Counted from the stretch's first letter, positions 44,195-53,433 are shown. The stretch is DNA of 64,000 bases from Erythrobacter sp. Alg231-14 (GCF_900149685.1 NZ_LT702999.1:3038001-3102000); one strand, 5' to 3'. Notes: generated by a model not told the origin, from the sequence alone. Made by a program: numbers and translations.

Positions 44195-44542
44195 TGCGAA
44201 CCCTCTTACCCGTTTTCTAATTCGGTTCCGTTGTCTCGGGCATTACAAGCAGGGGGTTAACACAGACTTAGTGGAGGTCACTGAAAACGCGCCCTTATAT
44301 GCGGCTTTCGAAGTTAGCGATCTTTCCGAACGAACCGCCAATTCAGACGCAGGACCAACGCATCACTTCGCGGTGATCGAACGGGCACCCAACGCTCAGA
44401 GTAACGCGATCGCTGGTGAGGCCGATCTTGAAACGGCTATTCGGAAATATCGTCAAGTCCCGTGCCAAATCTTGGCCGAAAGCCACAGAAGTATGGACCC
44501 AGCGCGTTTACATATCGACTGCGCCACCGCATCATCGCCTGC
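44195..44542. other. Spacer between TM2 gene and DinG-like gene
   Basis: About 350 bp holding the divergent promoters. The helicase frame is open from 44462, so the real gap may be shorter. No independent gene is convincing; the long open frame antisense to the TM2 gene that runs into this region is a shadow. Confidence 0.4.
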
Positions 44543-47353
44543 GTGACCTCTTCACCGCCGCCCTCTCCCTCTTCTGCACCGCCGCCTGCCGTTCCGGCGA
44601 CGGCTGTGCCCTTGCCCGCATTGCATGCCAGCCATGGTGGCAATTGGCTGCGGCCCGCCAATGGAGAGACAAGCGCCGTGTCTAAAGGTGAGGCGATAAT
44701 GGCCGCCGCCGACACGCCGATCCTCTTGCTCAACGCTCCTTTGGTCGCGAACCGGCTGGGCTATCCCGATTTGTCGGGCCTTGATCTGTTAGAATTGTTT
44801 GCGTTTGTTCACCCGGCGCGGTTTTGCGTTCCTACCGCGCGTGGCCTGGCCCAGGCGTTGGATTTGGATGAGCCTCCAGGCGACGAACACATACCCGCCT
44901 TTCTTCAGAACGCCGCCGGGGTGATTATCGCCGCGTGCGAAGACCCAGAGTGGTTTGAGCGGGCTGGTGCCTGGAGCGCCCTGCAATCTTTGGAACGTCT
45001 GCGTTGGCCTTGGGCCCAAGTGATCAAGCCGCATATTACACGCCCAGAAAAAGCGGAAAAATGGCTGTTCTCTTCACTCCCCGAATGGGAGGAGACAGGC
45101 GAGCGCGCCCCGCCCCGTCAGGTGGAATTGCCGGATCAGGCGATCCTCGATCAACTGGACGCTTTAACCGGAGACGGCGCCGAAAAACGCACGGGACAGC
45201 GCGATTATGCGACCAATGTGGCGCGGATGTTTGCACCGCGCGGCGCCCGCGATGTCCCGCATATCGCATTGGCACAGGCGGGAACCGGCATTGGCAAAAC
45301 GCTGGGTTATCTCGCCCCGTCATCTTTATGGGCGGGCGCGTCGGGCGGAACGGTGTGGGTTTCGACCTTTACAAAGAACCTCCAGCGCCAATTGCGCAGC
45401 GAAAGCCGACGTGCTTGGCCGATCAAGCGCCCCGATGGCACGCCGCCTGTTGTGGTGCGCAAAGGCCGCGAAAACTACCTGTGCTTGCTCAACCTCGAAG
45501 ACGCGTTGCAAGGTGGTTTTGCCGGGCGCCCAGCAATCTTGGCGCAATTGGTTGCGCGGTGGGCCACCTTTACTCGCGACGGCGATATGATTGGTGGGGA
45601 TTTGCCTGGCTGGTTGGGTACATTGTTCCGCAAACGAGGCATTGCCGCGCTGACCGATCAACGCGGTGAATGCATCTATGCCGGGTGCCCGCATTACCGC
45701 AAATGCTTCATCGAACGCGCAGCTCGCGACAGCGCACAGGCCGATTTGGTGATAGCCAATCACGCATTGGTCATGGTCAACGCAGCGCGCGGGCGCGATC
45801 ATGCGCAGCGGCCCACTCGCGTGATCTTTGACGAAGGGCATCACGTATTTGAGGCCGCCGACAGCACCTTTGCAGCGACGCTATCGGGGCAAGAGGCCAT
45901 CGAATTGCGCCGTTGGATCATGGGGCCGGAGCGCAAAAACCGAGGTCGACGCCGCGGGCTTGCTGCGCGCCTCGCCGATGTCGCCAGCTACGATGATGAA
46001 GGCGGCGACGCCATCGAAGCCGCCTGCGAAGCGGGCAAAGCTCTACCCGCAGAAAGCTGGTTGCAGCGATTGCACGAAGGGGAGCCGGCTGGGCCAATCG
46101 AAACGCTCCTTTCAACAGTCCGCACGGCAACCTACGCACGGGACGAATCCGGCGGACAAGAAGCTGGCTATGGGATCGAGACCGAAGCAAGCGGATTGCC
46201 CGGCGATGTGATCGAGGCGGCCGGCAATGCCGCGCTGGCGCTTGCCGCGATCCGCACACCGCTCATTCAATTGGGCGGCAGATTGGAAGCGATCATGACC
46301 GACCCGCCCGATTGGTTGGATGGACAAGGGCGCGCTCGGATCGAAGGGGCTCGATTCTCGCTCCAATGGCGCGTTGACCTTTTAACCGCGTGGGAAAGTT
46401 TGCTGGTCCGGTTGGGTGGGCCGGCCGACCCGGAATTTGTCGATTGGCTTGCGGTGGATCGCTCCGACGCGCGCGAATTTGACGTAGCGATCCATCGGCG
46501 GTGGCTCGATCCTATGAAGCCATTTGCCAAAACCGTGCTGGAACCAGCGCATGGCGTGATGTTGACCAGCGCCACATTGACCGACCGAATTGGTGCGCAG
46601 GCAGGCGACCCTTGGGAATCGGCCATTCAACGCTCAGGTGCAGCGCATGTCGAAAGCCAGCCATTGCTGTCCGCCGCCGACAGTCCGTTTGACTACGCTG
46701 CGCGCGCCGAAGTGTTGATCGTCACTGATGTTAAAAAGGGCGATTTACCCGGCCTTGCAGGGGCCTATGCACGTTTGATTGAGGCCAGCGGCGGCGGCGT
46801 TCTTGGCCTTTTCACCGCGATCCGTCGGATGCGCGCGGTGCATGGGCGGATCGCCGATCGCCTCGCCCGCGAAGGATTGCCGCTTTATGCGCAACATGTG
46901 GACCCCATCGACACCGGGACGCTCGTAGACATCTTTCGCGACGATCCCAGGGCCAGCTTGTTGGGCACCGATGCATTGCGCGATGGCGTTGATGTGCCGG
47001 GGCGTTCGCTGCGATGCGTGGTGTTGGAAGCCGTGCCGTGGCCCCGCCCCAACATTCTGCACAAAGCCCGGCGCGCCGCCAATGGCGGAAGCGCGCATGA
47101 CGATCGCCTGATCCGCGCGCGGATTGCACAGGGGTTTGGCCGGTTGATCCGCAACAAAGAGGATGCGGGTCACTTCGTGGTGCTGTCATCCGCTTTCCCA
47201 TCGCGATTGTTGACCGCGTTTCCCGAAGGAACCGCCGTGCGCCGCGTAACACTGGACGAAGCCTTAGCCCGGATTAGCGGCGGAATGATCGGCGAAGATG
47301 CCGTGTCAAACGACGAAGTGGCTGGAATCTTGGCGGATGATAGCCCAGAATGA
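44543..47353 (+). CDS. DinG/XPD-like ATP-dependent DNA helicase
   Basis: A superfamily 2 helicase of 936 residues if started at GTG 44543; GTG 44462 and ATG 44699 are also in frame. The Pro-rich start leads to LPALHASHGGNW, Walker A in AQAGTGIGKTLGYLAP, and DEGH box VIFDEGHHVFEAADS. A cysteine cluster between motifs I and II (NYLCLLN, then ECIYAGCPHYRKC) is positioned like the 4Fe-4S domain of DinG/XPD. Later motifs include VMLTSATLTDR, LLGTDALRDGVDVPG and QGFGRLIRNKED. It should unwind damaged or R-loop DNA 5' to 3'. Its stop overlaps the next gene's start. Confidence 0.9.
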   Translation: MTSSPPPSPSSAPPPAVPATAVPLPALHASHGGNWLRPANGETSAVSKGEAIMAAADTPILLLNAPLVANRLGYPDLSGLDLLELFAFVHPARFCVPTARGLAQALDLDEPPGDEHIPAFLQNAAGVIIAACEDPEWFERAGAWSALQSLERLRWPWAQVIKPHITRPEKAEKWLFSSLPEWEETGERAPPRQVELPDQAILDQLDALTGDGAEKRTGQRDYATNVARMFAPRGARDVPHIALAQAGTGIGKTLGYLAPSSLWAGASGGTVWVSTFTKNLQRQLRSESRRAWPIKRPDGTPPVVVRKGRENYLCLLNLEDALQGGFAGRPAILAQLVARWATFTRDGDMIGGDLPGWLGTLFRKRGIAALTDQRGECIYAGCPHYRKCFIERAARDSAQADLVIANHALVMVNAARGRDHAQRPTRVIFDEGHHVFEAADSTFAATLSGQEAIELRRWIMGPERKNRGRRRGLAARLADVASYDDEGGDAIEAACEAGKALPAESWLQRLHEGEPAGPIETLLSTVRTATYARDESGGQEAGYGIETEASGLPGDVIEAAGNAALALAAIRTPLIQLGGRLEAIMTDPPDWLDGQGRARIEGARFSLQWRVDLLTAWESLLVRLGGPADPEFVDWLAVDRSDAREFDVAIHRRWLDPMKPFAKTVLEPAHGVMLTSATLTDRIGAQAGDPWESAIQRSGAAHVESQPLLSAADSPFDYAARAEVLIVTDVKKGDLPGLAGAYARLIEASGGGVLGLFTAIRRMRAVHGRIADRLAREGLPLYAQHVDPIDTGTLVDIFRDDPRASLLGTDALRDGVDVPGRSLRCVVLEAVPWPRPNILHKARRAANGGSAHDDRLIRARIAQGFGRLIRNKEDAGHFVVLSSAFPSRLLTAFPEGTAVRRVTLDEALARISGGMIGEDAVSNDEVAGILADDSPE

Positions 47354-48438
47354 GCGCGATGATTCAGAACGTCGATTTTCTAGTTAGGATGATTGCGGTC
47401 GGCGCGGCCATTATGTTGCTGGCTATGATTGTCGCCAATCATGTGCGCGCGACTATCAAAATCCCGCTGATCGGGATGATTGTGGGCGTGGCTGGCTATC
47501 TTATGAATGCGACGCCGTTGATGATGGCCACCACGCCGGTCGACCCGATTATTGATCTGGTAGCGATTTCGACACCCTTTTGGATTTGGCTTTTTGCCCG
47601 AAGACTGTTTGAACGCGAACCCCCCGTTCGGATGCTGTATATTGCTTTCGGCTTGCTCGCCACGGGTTGGTTTGTCGGCAACTTTCTCCCTTCAACTTGG
47701 CCCGCTGGATTCTTGTTGCTGCACTTCACTGCCTTGGCGTTGATTGGCGATTTGATCCGGGTTGGTGTGTTTGAAAGAGATGATGATTTGGTCGAACAAC
47801 GCCGCGTCATTCGTCTATGGCTGCCGCTTTTAGTGGGCGCTCAGGCGGCCAGCATTCTTATGTTTGAATTGTTCGAACTTGCCACCGGGTTGGAAGGTCA
47901 ACTGCCGCTGATTAGCGTCATAAATTCGTGCATCATTTTGTTGCTGATCTTGTTTTCGGGACTCGCATTGCTTCGAACAGATCCGATTTTGCTTGCCGAA
48001 ATTCAACCGGAGGAAGACGCTGAAGAACTTGACCTTTCCCCGGTTGAAACGGTTCTGCACGAAAAACTCACCGCTGTTATGGATGACGGTGTTTACAAAG
48101 AGCCCGGCCTAACGATTGCCGCGCTCGCCGACACGCTGGACACGCCCGAACATCGGTTGCGCTCTTTGATCAATGGCCGCCTCGGCTATCGCAATTTTAG
48201 CGCGTTCCTAAACCGCCACCGCATCGCAGAAGCGTGCGAAAAGCTTTCCACGCGCGAAGATGTTGATTTGCCGGTCCTCACGATCGCTATGGATTTGGGA
48301 TACAATTCCCTACCAACATTCAATCGCGCGTTCCGCAGTCAAACGGGCACAACCCCTAGTGAATTCAGGCGCTTGGCGATAACTCAAGGCGGTAGTGACG
48401 CGGCTCAATTGGCCGGACAAGAGACCGGTCAAAACTGA
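47350..48438 (+). CDS. AraC-family regulator with 7-helix membrane sensor domain
   Basis: A 362-residue membrane transcription factor. Seven hydrophobic helices fill residues 5-210. An acidic linker follows, and then an AraC-type DNA-binding domain (about 255-350): GLTIAALADTLDTPEHRLRSLINGRLGYRNFSAFLNRHRIAEA and VLTIAMDLGYNSLPTFNRAFRSQTGTTPSEFRR, the two helix-turn-helix units. It starts in the helicase stop (ATGA), so the two are translated together. Such one-component membrane regulators sense an envelope or lipid-borne signal; ligand and targets are unknown. Confidence 0.93.
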   Translation: MSAMIQNVDFLVRMIAVGAAIMLLAMIVANHVRATIKIPLIGMIVGVAGYLMNATPLMMATTPVDPIIDLVAISTPFWIWLFARRLFEREPPVRMLYIAFGLLATGWFVGNFLPSTWPAGFLLLHFTALALIGDLIRVGVFERDDDLVEQRRVIRLWLPLLVGAQAASILMFELFELATGLEGQLPLISVINSCIILLLILFSGLALLRTDPILLAEIQPEEDAEELDLSPVETVLHEKLTAVMDDGVYKEPGLTIAALADTLDTPEHRLRSLINGRLGYRNFSAFLNRHRIAEACEKLSTREDVDLPVLTIAMDLGYNSLPTFNRAFRSQTGTTPSEFRRLAITQGGSDAAQLAGQETGQN

Positions 48439-48547
48439 AAAACCATGGGCGATTTCGAAATTGATCGTCATTTTTCGTCAATGAAGAGAATGATCGCGTG
48501 CGCCGCGTCATAAGCTGTGTCATCACATGCCACAGGAGCTTTCAACG

Positions 48548-49486
48548 ATGACCGCGATATCCCCGTCCGCACTCGCATCAGAACCCGCATACACGCTGCC
48601 CTATATCGCGGAGCGCGTTGGCGCGCATTTTGCCAATGTCCTGTATTTTGATCTGGGTCGGTATGTGATCGCGGCCGGCGCAATGACAATATTGCTGCTT
48701 GTGTTTCGCGGATGGGCAAAGGCCCGCCGGATCCAAACCCGGTCCGCCAGTCGTAAAGATTACACGCGCGAAGTTCTTTCGTCGCTTAGAACGGTCATCG
48801 TGTTTGGCGTGACGACATTGGCCACATTGATCGGCCGCGAAATGGGCGTCATCAATCTCAACATCGACAGCGCACCATTGCTAACCGTTGCTTGGCAATT
48901 TGCGTTGATCGTGGTCCTGCACGATGCCTATTTCTATTGGATCCACCGCGCGATGCATACCAAGCGTTTGTTCAACGCCACCCATCTGCATCATCACAAA
49001 TCGCGCACTCCCACCCCATGGACATCCTACAGTTTTTCAAGCTGGGAGGCCGCAGCCGAAGCCGCTTTTGTGCCGTTGTTCTTGTTGCTGACCAGCACAT
49101 TGGGCCTTGCCTATGCCGGGTTCGCGATGTTCCTGTTCCTCTGGCACATGATCATCCGCAATGTGATGGCGCATACCGGCCATGAAATCTTCCCCGCCGG
49201 TTGGGTCGACAATCCATTGACCAGTTGGATCAGCACGACGACGCATCACGACCTGCACCATTCGTCGGGCCACAATTATGGGTTCTATTTCACTTGGTGG
49301 GACAAATGGATGGGCACAGAACATCCGCGTTACGCCGAGGAATTTCGCAAGAATGCAAAACCGTTGCGTCTGCCCAGTTTCGGCCCACGAGCTGCCGAAC
49401 GGATCAGTGTGTTTTTGGCGGTGTTGTTGGCGGCGGCCGTGACTGTGAATGCGTTGTTTTTCCCGGCTCAATCCGCTCTGGTGTAA
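48548..49486 (+). CDS. Sterol desaturase / fatty acid hydroxylase superfamily membrane protein
   Basis: A 312-residue integral membrane protein from ATG at 48548, which has AGGAG 7-11 nt upstream; 7 more codons are open. The di-iron histidine clusters are HDAYFYWIHR, HLHHHKS, HTGHE and THHDLHH, in the usual order and spacing. Family members hydroxylate or desaturate lipids, carotenoids or sterol-like molecules in the membrane; the substrate here is not deducible. It follows the AraC gene by 109 bp on the same strand. Confidence 0.92.
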   Translation: MTAISPSALASEPAYTLPYIAERVGAHFANVLYFDLGRYVIAAGAMTILLLVFRGWAKARRIQTRSASRKDYTREVLSSLRTVIVFGVTTLATLIGREMGVINLNIDSAPLLTVAWQFALIVVLHDAYFYWIHRAMHTKRLFNATHLHHHKSRTPTPWTSYSFSSWEAAAEAAFVPLFLLLTSTLGLAYAGFAMFLFLWHMIIRNVMAHTGHEIFPAGWVDNPLTSWISTTTHHDLHHSSGHNYGFYFTWWDKWMGTEHPRYAEEFRKNAKPLRLPSFGPRAAERISVFLAVLLAAAVTVNALFFPAQSALV

Positions 49487-49534
49487 TCGCGTTGACCTAA
49501 CCGCAATTTGTTAATCGCTATCGGTGAACTCCTC

Positions 49535-49696
49535 ATGCCGATACGCGAGCGCGCGCAGCTTTTGATCGAGACGTATCGGTATCCTCCCCAGGGGTATTGC
49601 AATGGGCCATCCATGCCATATTTGCACCTAACGTCTCGCAAGGCTGCGCGCATTTGCATTCGTACCGGTCGCTTTTTAAAGACGCGCGTGGCATGA
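49535..49696 (+). CDS. Possible small basic protein, doubtful
   Basis: A 53-residue open frame (MPIRERAQLLIETYRYPPQG, ending GRFLKTRVA) in the 243-bp gap between the desaturase-like and SixA-like genes; it can also start at 49508. It is basic, with a faint SymE-like PYLHLTSRKA pattern that I do not trust. No clear ribosome site. The reverse strand is open too. Confidence 0.2.
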   Translation: MPIRERAQLLIETYRYPPQGYCNGPSMPYLHLTSRKAARICIRTGRFLKTRVA

Positions 49697-49729
49697 TGCC
49701 GATATCGACGCGGTGGGGAATGTATTTTC

Positions 49730-50275
49730 GTGAAAATTCTGGGTCTCTTTCGCCACGCCAAATCCGAATGGGATGATTTGGCAAAGCGTGATTTTGATCG
49801 CGGTTTGAACGATCGAGGGCTGCGCGGCGCGCAATTGATGGGCAATCATATTCGTTCGCACGGCATCCAATGGGATCGCGTCATCGCCAGCCCAGCGGTG
49901 CGCGTGAAAGAAACATTGCAAGACGCCTTGCCCAACATCACACCGACATACGAAGACAAGCTGTACCTAGCCAGCGCCGACACCATTGTCGAAGCCGCTC
50001 AGGCGCATTGCGAAATGCCCGATGGCTCCGGTGAAGCCGATGCAATCCTAATGTCGGGCCACAACCCCGGATTACAGGAAGTGGTGCTTGAACTGGTTTC
50101 GCCCAGCCACGAAAACGATCTTTTCAAAGAGGCCTGCGTCAAGTTCCCAACCGCAACATTTGCGGTCTTGGAATGCAATGTGGAAAGTTGGGCCGACATG
50201 CGAAATCATTGCGCAAAATTGGTGCACTTTGCGCGGCCGCGCGACCTTGATCCGGGACTTGGCCCGGAATTCTAA
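49730..50275 (+). CDS. SixA-like histidine phosphatase
   Basis: A 181-residue protein from a GTG start. The phosphoglycerate-mutase-like core opens with ILGLFRHAKSEWDD, where R8 and H9 form the RHG-type catalytic site. Further marks are LNDRGLRGAQLMG, DRVIASPAVRVKETL and the second histidine in LMSGHNPGLQEV. It is close to SixA, which removes phosphate from phosphohistidine on Hpt or PTS proteins. No phosphorelay gene is adjacent. It converges with soxR. Confidence 0.92.
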   Translation: MKILGLFRHAKSEWDDLAKRDFDRGLNDRGLRGAQLMGNHIRSHGIQWDRVIASPAVRVKETLQDALPNITPTYEDKLYLASADTIVEAAQAHCEMPDGSGEADAILMSGHNPGLQEVVLELVSPSHENDLFKEACVKFPTATFAVLECNVESWADMRNHCAKLVHFARPRDLDPGLGPEF

Positions 50276-50302
50276 AAATCGCCAACCATGCTCGGCGCAT
50301 AG

Positions 50303-50758
50303 TCAATTGGATAGAATTTGCCGGGGCCCCGGCCCTTCGCTCGCTAAACGATCATCGGGATTGTAGATCGCGCATTTATCAAGGCTCAAACAGCCACATC
50401 CAATGCACCCGTCCAACCGGTCGCGCATTCGTTCTAACTCTTGAATACGAGATTCGATCCGATCGCGGATTGAAGCGCTGATAACGCGCCAATCGCGAGC
50501 CGTCGGTGTGCGGCCATGGGGCAACGTGCGCATCGCATCATCAATCTCTCCCAAAGAAAGACCCAATTGCTGAGCGATCAGGATGAAGCTGACGCGGCGA
50601 AGATCCGACCGCAAGAACCGCCTTTGATTGCCACCGGTTCTAATAGGTTCGATCAAACCCTTGTCCTCATAAAACCGAATGGCCGAGACTGAAAGGCCGG
50701 TGCGGCGCGCCATTTCACCGATGGGGATGAGGTCGCGCGATGTGAGAGTTTTGCCCAT
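50303..50758 (-). CDS. soxR: Redox-sensitive transcriptional activator SoxR
   Basis: A 151-residue MerR-family regulator from ATG at 50758; 18 more codons are open upstream. The helix-turn-helix is IPIGEMARRTGLSVSAIRFYEDKGLIEP, then a dimerisation helix, and the 2Fe-2S cysteines C118, C121, C123 and C129 (CIGCGCLSLDKC), one position off E. coli SoxR. Oxidation of the cluster by redox-cycling compounds switches on target promoters. A SoxR box lies 31 bp upstream in the shared promoter with the divergent VOC gene. No soxS gene is present, as is usual outside enterics. Confidence 0.97.
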   Translation of the reverse strand: MGKTLTSRDLIPIGEMARRTGLSVSAIRFYEDKGLIEPIRTGGNQRRFLRSDLRRVSFILIAQQLGLSLGEIDDAMRTLPHGRTPTARDWRVISASIRDRIESRIQELERMRDRLDGCIGCGCLSLDKCAIYNPDDRLASEGPGPRQILSN

Positions 50759-50788
50759 GCAAATCGCTCTATCTGAAAAATAGCTTGA

Positions 50789-50806
50789 TCTCAAGTTAGG
50801 TTGAGG
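50789..50806. promoter_or_regulatory. SoxR box (CCTCAACCTAACTTGAGA on reverse strand)
   Basis: An 18-bp site matching the SoxR operator pattern CCTCAAGnTAACTTGAGG with two changes. It lies between soxR (start 50758) and the divergent VOC gene (start 50881), so SoxR may control both. The pairing of a soxR gene with its own box makes the call strong. Confidence 0.85.
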
Positions 50807-50880
50807 TTGCATGATGATGCCACAACTTGATTCGGATGCGTCCTAACTCCCCGGCGCATCCCCTAAATAGGAGAGGCATC

Positions 50881-51294
50881 ATGCCAAACGGAACGATCGA
50901 ACACGCCAACCTTACTGTGACGAATCCCGAACGCAGCGCCGAATTGCTTAAGCGAATGTTGGGTTGGGAAGAGCGCTGGCGCGGGCAATCGGCCTTGGGC
51001 GGTGACACGGTTCATATTGGTTTGCCGGGCAATGGTGCCGCGTACATCGCGCTGTACACCAATGATGACGTGCGCGCCGATAAGGGCAGGCGTTACGCAA
51101 AGGGGCAGCCGCTGAACCATGTTGGATTGTTGGTCGATGACTTAGATGGCGCGGAAAAAATAGTGAACGCCGCCGGCCTCTCCCCCTTTGGCCACGATGA
51201 TTATGAACCGGGCCGGAGGTTCTATTTCTTTGATTGGGATGGGATTGAATTCGAAATCGTCAGCTACGCCCACACTGCAGGAGAGAACGCATGA
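50881..51294 (+). CDS. VOC / glyoxalase-family protein
   Basis: A 137-residue protein from ATG at 50881; the frame is open from 50827. The betaalphabetabetabeta repeats are GTIEHANLTVTNPERSAELLKRMLGWEERW and LNHVGLLVDDLDGAEKIVNAAG..FYFFDWDGIEFEIVSYA. H8-like, H79-like and the final Glu could form a metal site. Members include glyoxalases, dioxygenases and antibiotic-binding proteins. Divergent transcription from soxR across a SoxR box suggests it detoxifies or sequesters redox-cycling compounds. Confidence 0.9.
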   Translation: MPNGTIEHANLTVTNPERSAELLKRMLGWEERWRGQSALGGDTVHIGLPGNGAAYIALYTNDDVRADKGRRYAKGQPLNHVGLLVDDLDGAEKIVNAAGLSPFGHDDYEPGRRFYFFDWDGIEFEIVSYAHTAGENA

Positions 51295-51376
51295 ACGAGC
51301 CTATCCTACGCGAACCCATGTTCTCTCCAACCGATACACGGTCGGGCAAGGCATACCGGGCCCAAAATCAATGGGT

Positions 51377-52069
51377 TCAAAACAGGCTCTTTTGGGCCTG
51401 GTCCGCTTTAACTTCGCGGCTAACGGCGTTTCGCACCCACGGTTGGTTCGTATGGTCGATGACCAACTCGTCCAACCAAGGTGTGCACAAAGCTTTGGCG
51501 TCTTCGGCGGAACCAGACAGCCAGCCGTTGTAATCATCCGCCTTCAAGATGACCGGCATCCGGCTGTGCACATCCGCTGCGGCTGAACCCGCGCTGTCGG
51601 TCATCACCATCGAAAAACACGTGCCGAATTCGTCACTGTCCCGCCACACGCCAGCGCATGCGAAAAGCGGCGCGTCGTCTGGCAAATTGTCCGATACATT
51701 GTCCGCCGGGTCGGAAGGAAGTGACATCCATGTGCGAGTCATGCGCCCTTTGGGGCCCTGCGCTTCGGCCCAACCGGTGACGGGGACAAGGCACCGGCGT
51801 TCTTGAAATGAGTGACGCCAGAAAAAGCTGTCCAATTTATCGGTGCGGGCATTGTTGACGGGCTTTGGCTTCAGCGGCTGACCGCTTTTCCCCTTCATCA
51901 CCAAGGGAAAGCCCCAAGACATCGATTGAATTGTGCCGCCTGCGATCACCAATCCGGGATAGCCGGGATAGACCTCCGCCCCGAAATTTGCGCCGCCTGA
52001 CGCAGCAACGGCATCGAACCATTTGGCCACCTCATCGGTGTTTTTCGTCATGCGATACAGGTTGCACAT
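51377..52069 (-). CDS. SRAP (HMCES/YedK-like) DNA-crosslink protein
   Basis: A 230-residue SOS-response-associated protein. Cys2 (MCNLYRM) is the residue that forms a thiazolidine crosslink with abasic sites in single-stranded DNA. Other marks are NNARTDKLDSFFWRHSFQERRCLVPVTGWAEAQ (Asn and Glu of the active site), LFACAGVW, and HSRMPVIL. The canonical GFYEW is GWAEAQ here, keeping the Glu. It protects abasic sites at replication forks. It lies immediately before ubiA's end on the same strand; no functional tie is evident. Confidence 0.93.
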   Translation of the reverse strand: MCNLYRMTKNTDEVAKWFDAVAASGGANFGAEVYPGYPGLVIAGGTIQSMSWGFPLVMKGKSGQPLKPKPVNNARTDKLDSFFWRHSFQERRCLVPVTGWAEAQGPKGRMTRTWMSLPSDPADNVSDNLPDDAPLFACAGVWRDSDEFGTCFSMVMTDSAGSAAADVHSRMPVILKADDYNGWLSGSAEDAKALCTPWLDELVIDHTNQPWVRNAVSREVKADQAQKSLF

Positions 52070-52087
52070 GGCCGAACCGATCCTCTC

Positions 52088-53014
52088 TTACGCGCCCGCA
52101 TTCCCAACGACGAAACACGCCGCCGCCACCAATGCGCCAGCCCAACGGTTGGATCGGAACCGCGCCAAAGGATTGTCAGGATCGGCCGGATCCAACGTCG
52201 CGATTTGCCACAAGAGGTGCACCGCAACCGGAGCCAGCGCGAGCACAGCGATGGCATCGGGGCGGTAAAGCCAAATCCCCGCCGCCCACAACGCGATAGT
52301 CGCAGCGTAAAACACGCCGATCCCTACATGGACGCGCGCGCCCATTCTAAGCGCCGATGATTTGATCCCGACCAAAGCATCGTCTTCGCGGTCTTGAAGG
52401 GCGTAGATCGTGTCAAATCCGATGACCCAACATACACTCCCGGCATACAGGCATGCGATCGCATCCCAATTGTCAAAACGCAGCTCGGTCCAACCCACCA
52501 ACACGCCCCAATTGAACACCATGCCCAACCATGCCTGGGGCCACCATGTGATCCGTTTCATAAAGGGATAGGCAGCCACCAACGCCAGACTGCCCAAAGC
52601 CACCAATTGCGCCTCAAACCGCAATTGCAACAGGACGATCAAGCCGACCATGCAGAGCGATAACAACCATATCCATGCGGCTTTTTTGCTGATCCGGCCG
52701 CTGGCGACCGGACGCGCGGCGGTGCGGGCCACTTTCTTATCCAGATTGGCGTCAACAATATCGTTGTAAACGCAGCCGGCTCCGCGCATCGCAATCGCGC
52801 CCACCAACAGCCAAACGAGCAATTGCCATTGAACACCGGCCCCGGCCAGCCAAACGCCAAAAACACACGGCCAAAACAACAGCCACCATCCAATGGGTCG
52901 ATCAAATCGTGCCAATTGGGCCAAATCACGCGGGAATTGCGGCAAACGCTCGATCAATCCACGATGCTCAGTGTCAGGGACAATGCCATCGTCTGGCGCA
53001 GGGGAATTGGTCAT
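52088..53014 (-). CDS. ubiA: 4-hydroxybenzoate octaprenyltransferase
   Basis: A 308-residue integral membrane prenyltransferase from ATG at 53014; an upstream open frame of 108 codons is antisense-like overlap with the next gene and is not used. The Mg-pyrophosphate motifs are NDIVDANLD in GAGCVYNDIVDANLDKKVARTAARP and DREDD in YALQDREDDALVGIKSSA, separated by several membrane helices. It attaches the polyprenyl tail to 4-hydroxybenzoate in ubiquinone synthesis. It starts in the stop of the upstream membrane-protein gene (ATGA). Confidence 0.95.
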   Translation of the reverse strand: MTNSPAPDDGIVPDTEHRGLIERLPQFPRDLAQLARFDRPIGWWLLFWPCVFGVWLAGAGVQWQLLVWLLVGAIAMRGAGCVYNDIVDANLDKKVARTAARPVASGRISKKAAWIWLLSLCMVGLIVLLQLRFEAQLVALGSLALVAAYPFMKRITWWPQAWLGMVFNWGVLVGWTELRFDNWDAIACLYAGSVCWVIGFDTIYALQDREDDALVGIKSSALRMGARVHVGIGVFYAATIALWAAGIWLYRPDAIAVLALAPVAVHLLWQIATLDPADPDNPLARFRSNRWAGALVAAACFVVGNAGA

Positions 53015-53394
53015 GCCGCTTCGATCGATCGCGCTGCGCGCCACCCCGAGATGGCGAGCGCAAACATGAACGCGTTGCCCGCAAAATCGAGCATTCCGAT
53101 CGTGGTAAGAACGGGGATTTCGTAATGAAAATAGTAATTGAACACGAAAAACGGGATCAAGAGTACAGCGAAAACCGCAAACGCCCTCGATGACCATGGA
53201 ACGATCAGAGCCATGATCCCGAAAAGAACCGCCTGAGACCCGAAACAGGCCATGATAAATCGGGTTAAGAACGTGTTTTCCCGATACGCCTCGCTCACCG
53301 CAAGATCGATCACATTGCCCGGGGCGAACAAGGCCCATCCACCCAGTGCTAAGAACACAAATGCAATCAGGGATTGAGGGATTCTTGGGTTCAT
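53011..53394 (-). CDS. Four-helix membrane protein of unknown function
   Basis: A 127-residue membrane protein from ATG at 53394, chosen for AAGGAG 6 nt upstream; 8 more codons are open. It has four hydrophobic segments (SLIAFVFLALGGWALFAPG; FIMACFGSQAVLFGIMALIV; FAVFAVLLIPFFVFNYYFHY; MLDFAGNAFMFALAISGW). The family is not recognised by me. It overlaps ubiA by 4 bp on the same strand, so it is co-translated with a quinone-synthesis enzyme. Confidence 0.85.
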   Translation of the reverse strand: MNPRIPQSLIAFVFLALGGWALFAPGNVIDLAVSEAYRENTFLTRFIMACFGSQAVLFGIMALIVPWSSRAFAVFAVLLIPFFVFNYYFHYEIPVLTTIGMLDFAGNAFMFALAISGWRAARSIEAA

Positions 53395-53433
53395 CCCTTG
53401 CTCCTTAGCGCCCCGCACGCCTAGGGGGAAGAC

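Noticed and set aside
43704..44546. 280-codon forward frame antisense to the TM2 gene
   Set aside because: The reverse strand has a clear TM2 domain; the forward frame is Ser/Ala/Arg-rich with no domain.
51291..51533. 80-codon frame starting in the VOC stop codon (ATGA)
   Set aside because: Tempting as a coupled gene, but two thirds lie antisense to the SRAP gene, it lacks family signal, and composition looks like shadow coding.
53015..53338. 108-codon N-terminal extension of ubiA
   Set aside because: It lies antisense-like out of frame over the upstream membrane-protein gene, has Cys/Arg-rich text, and UbiA families start at the MTNSP methionine.
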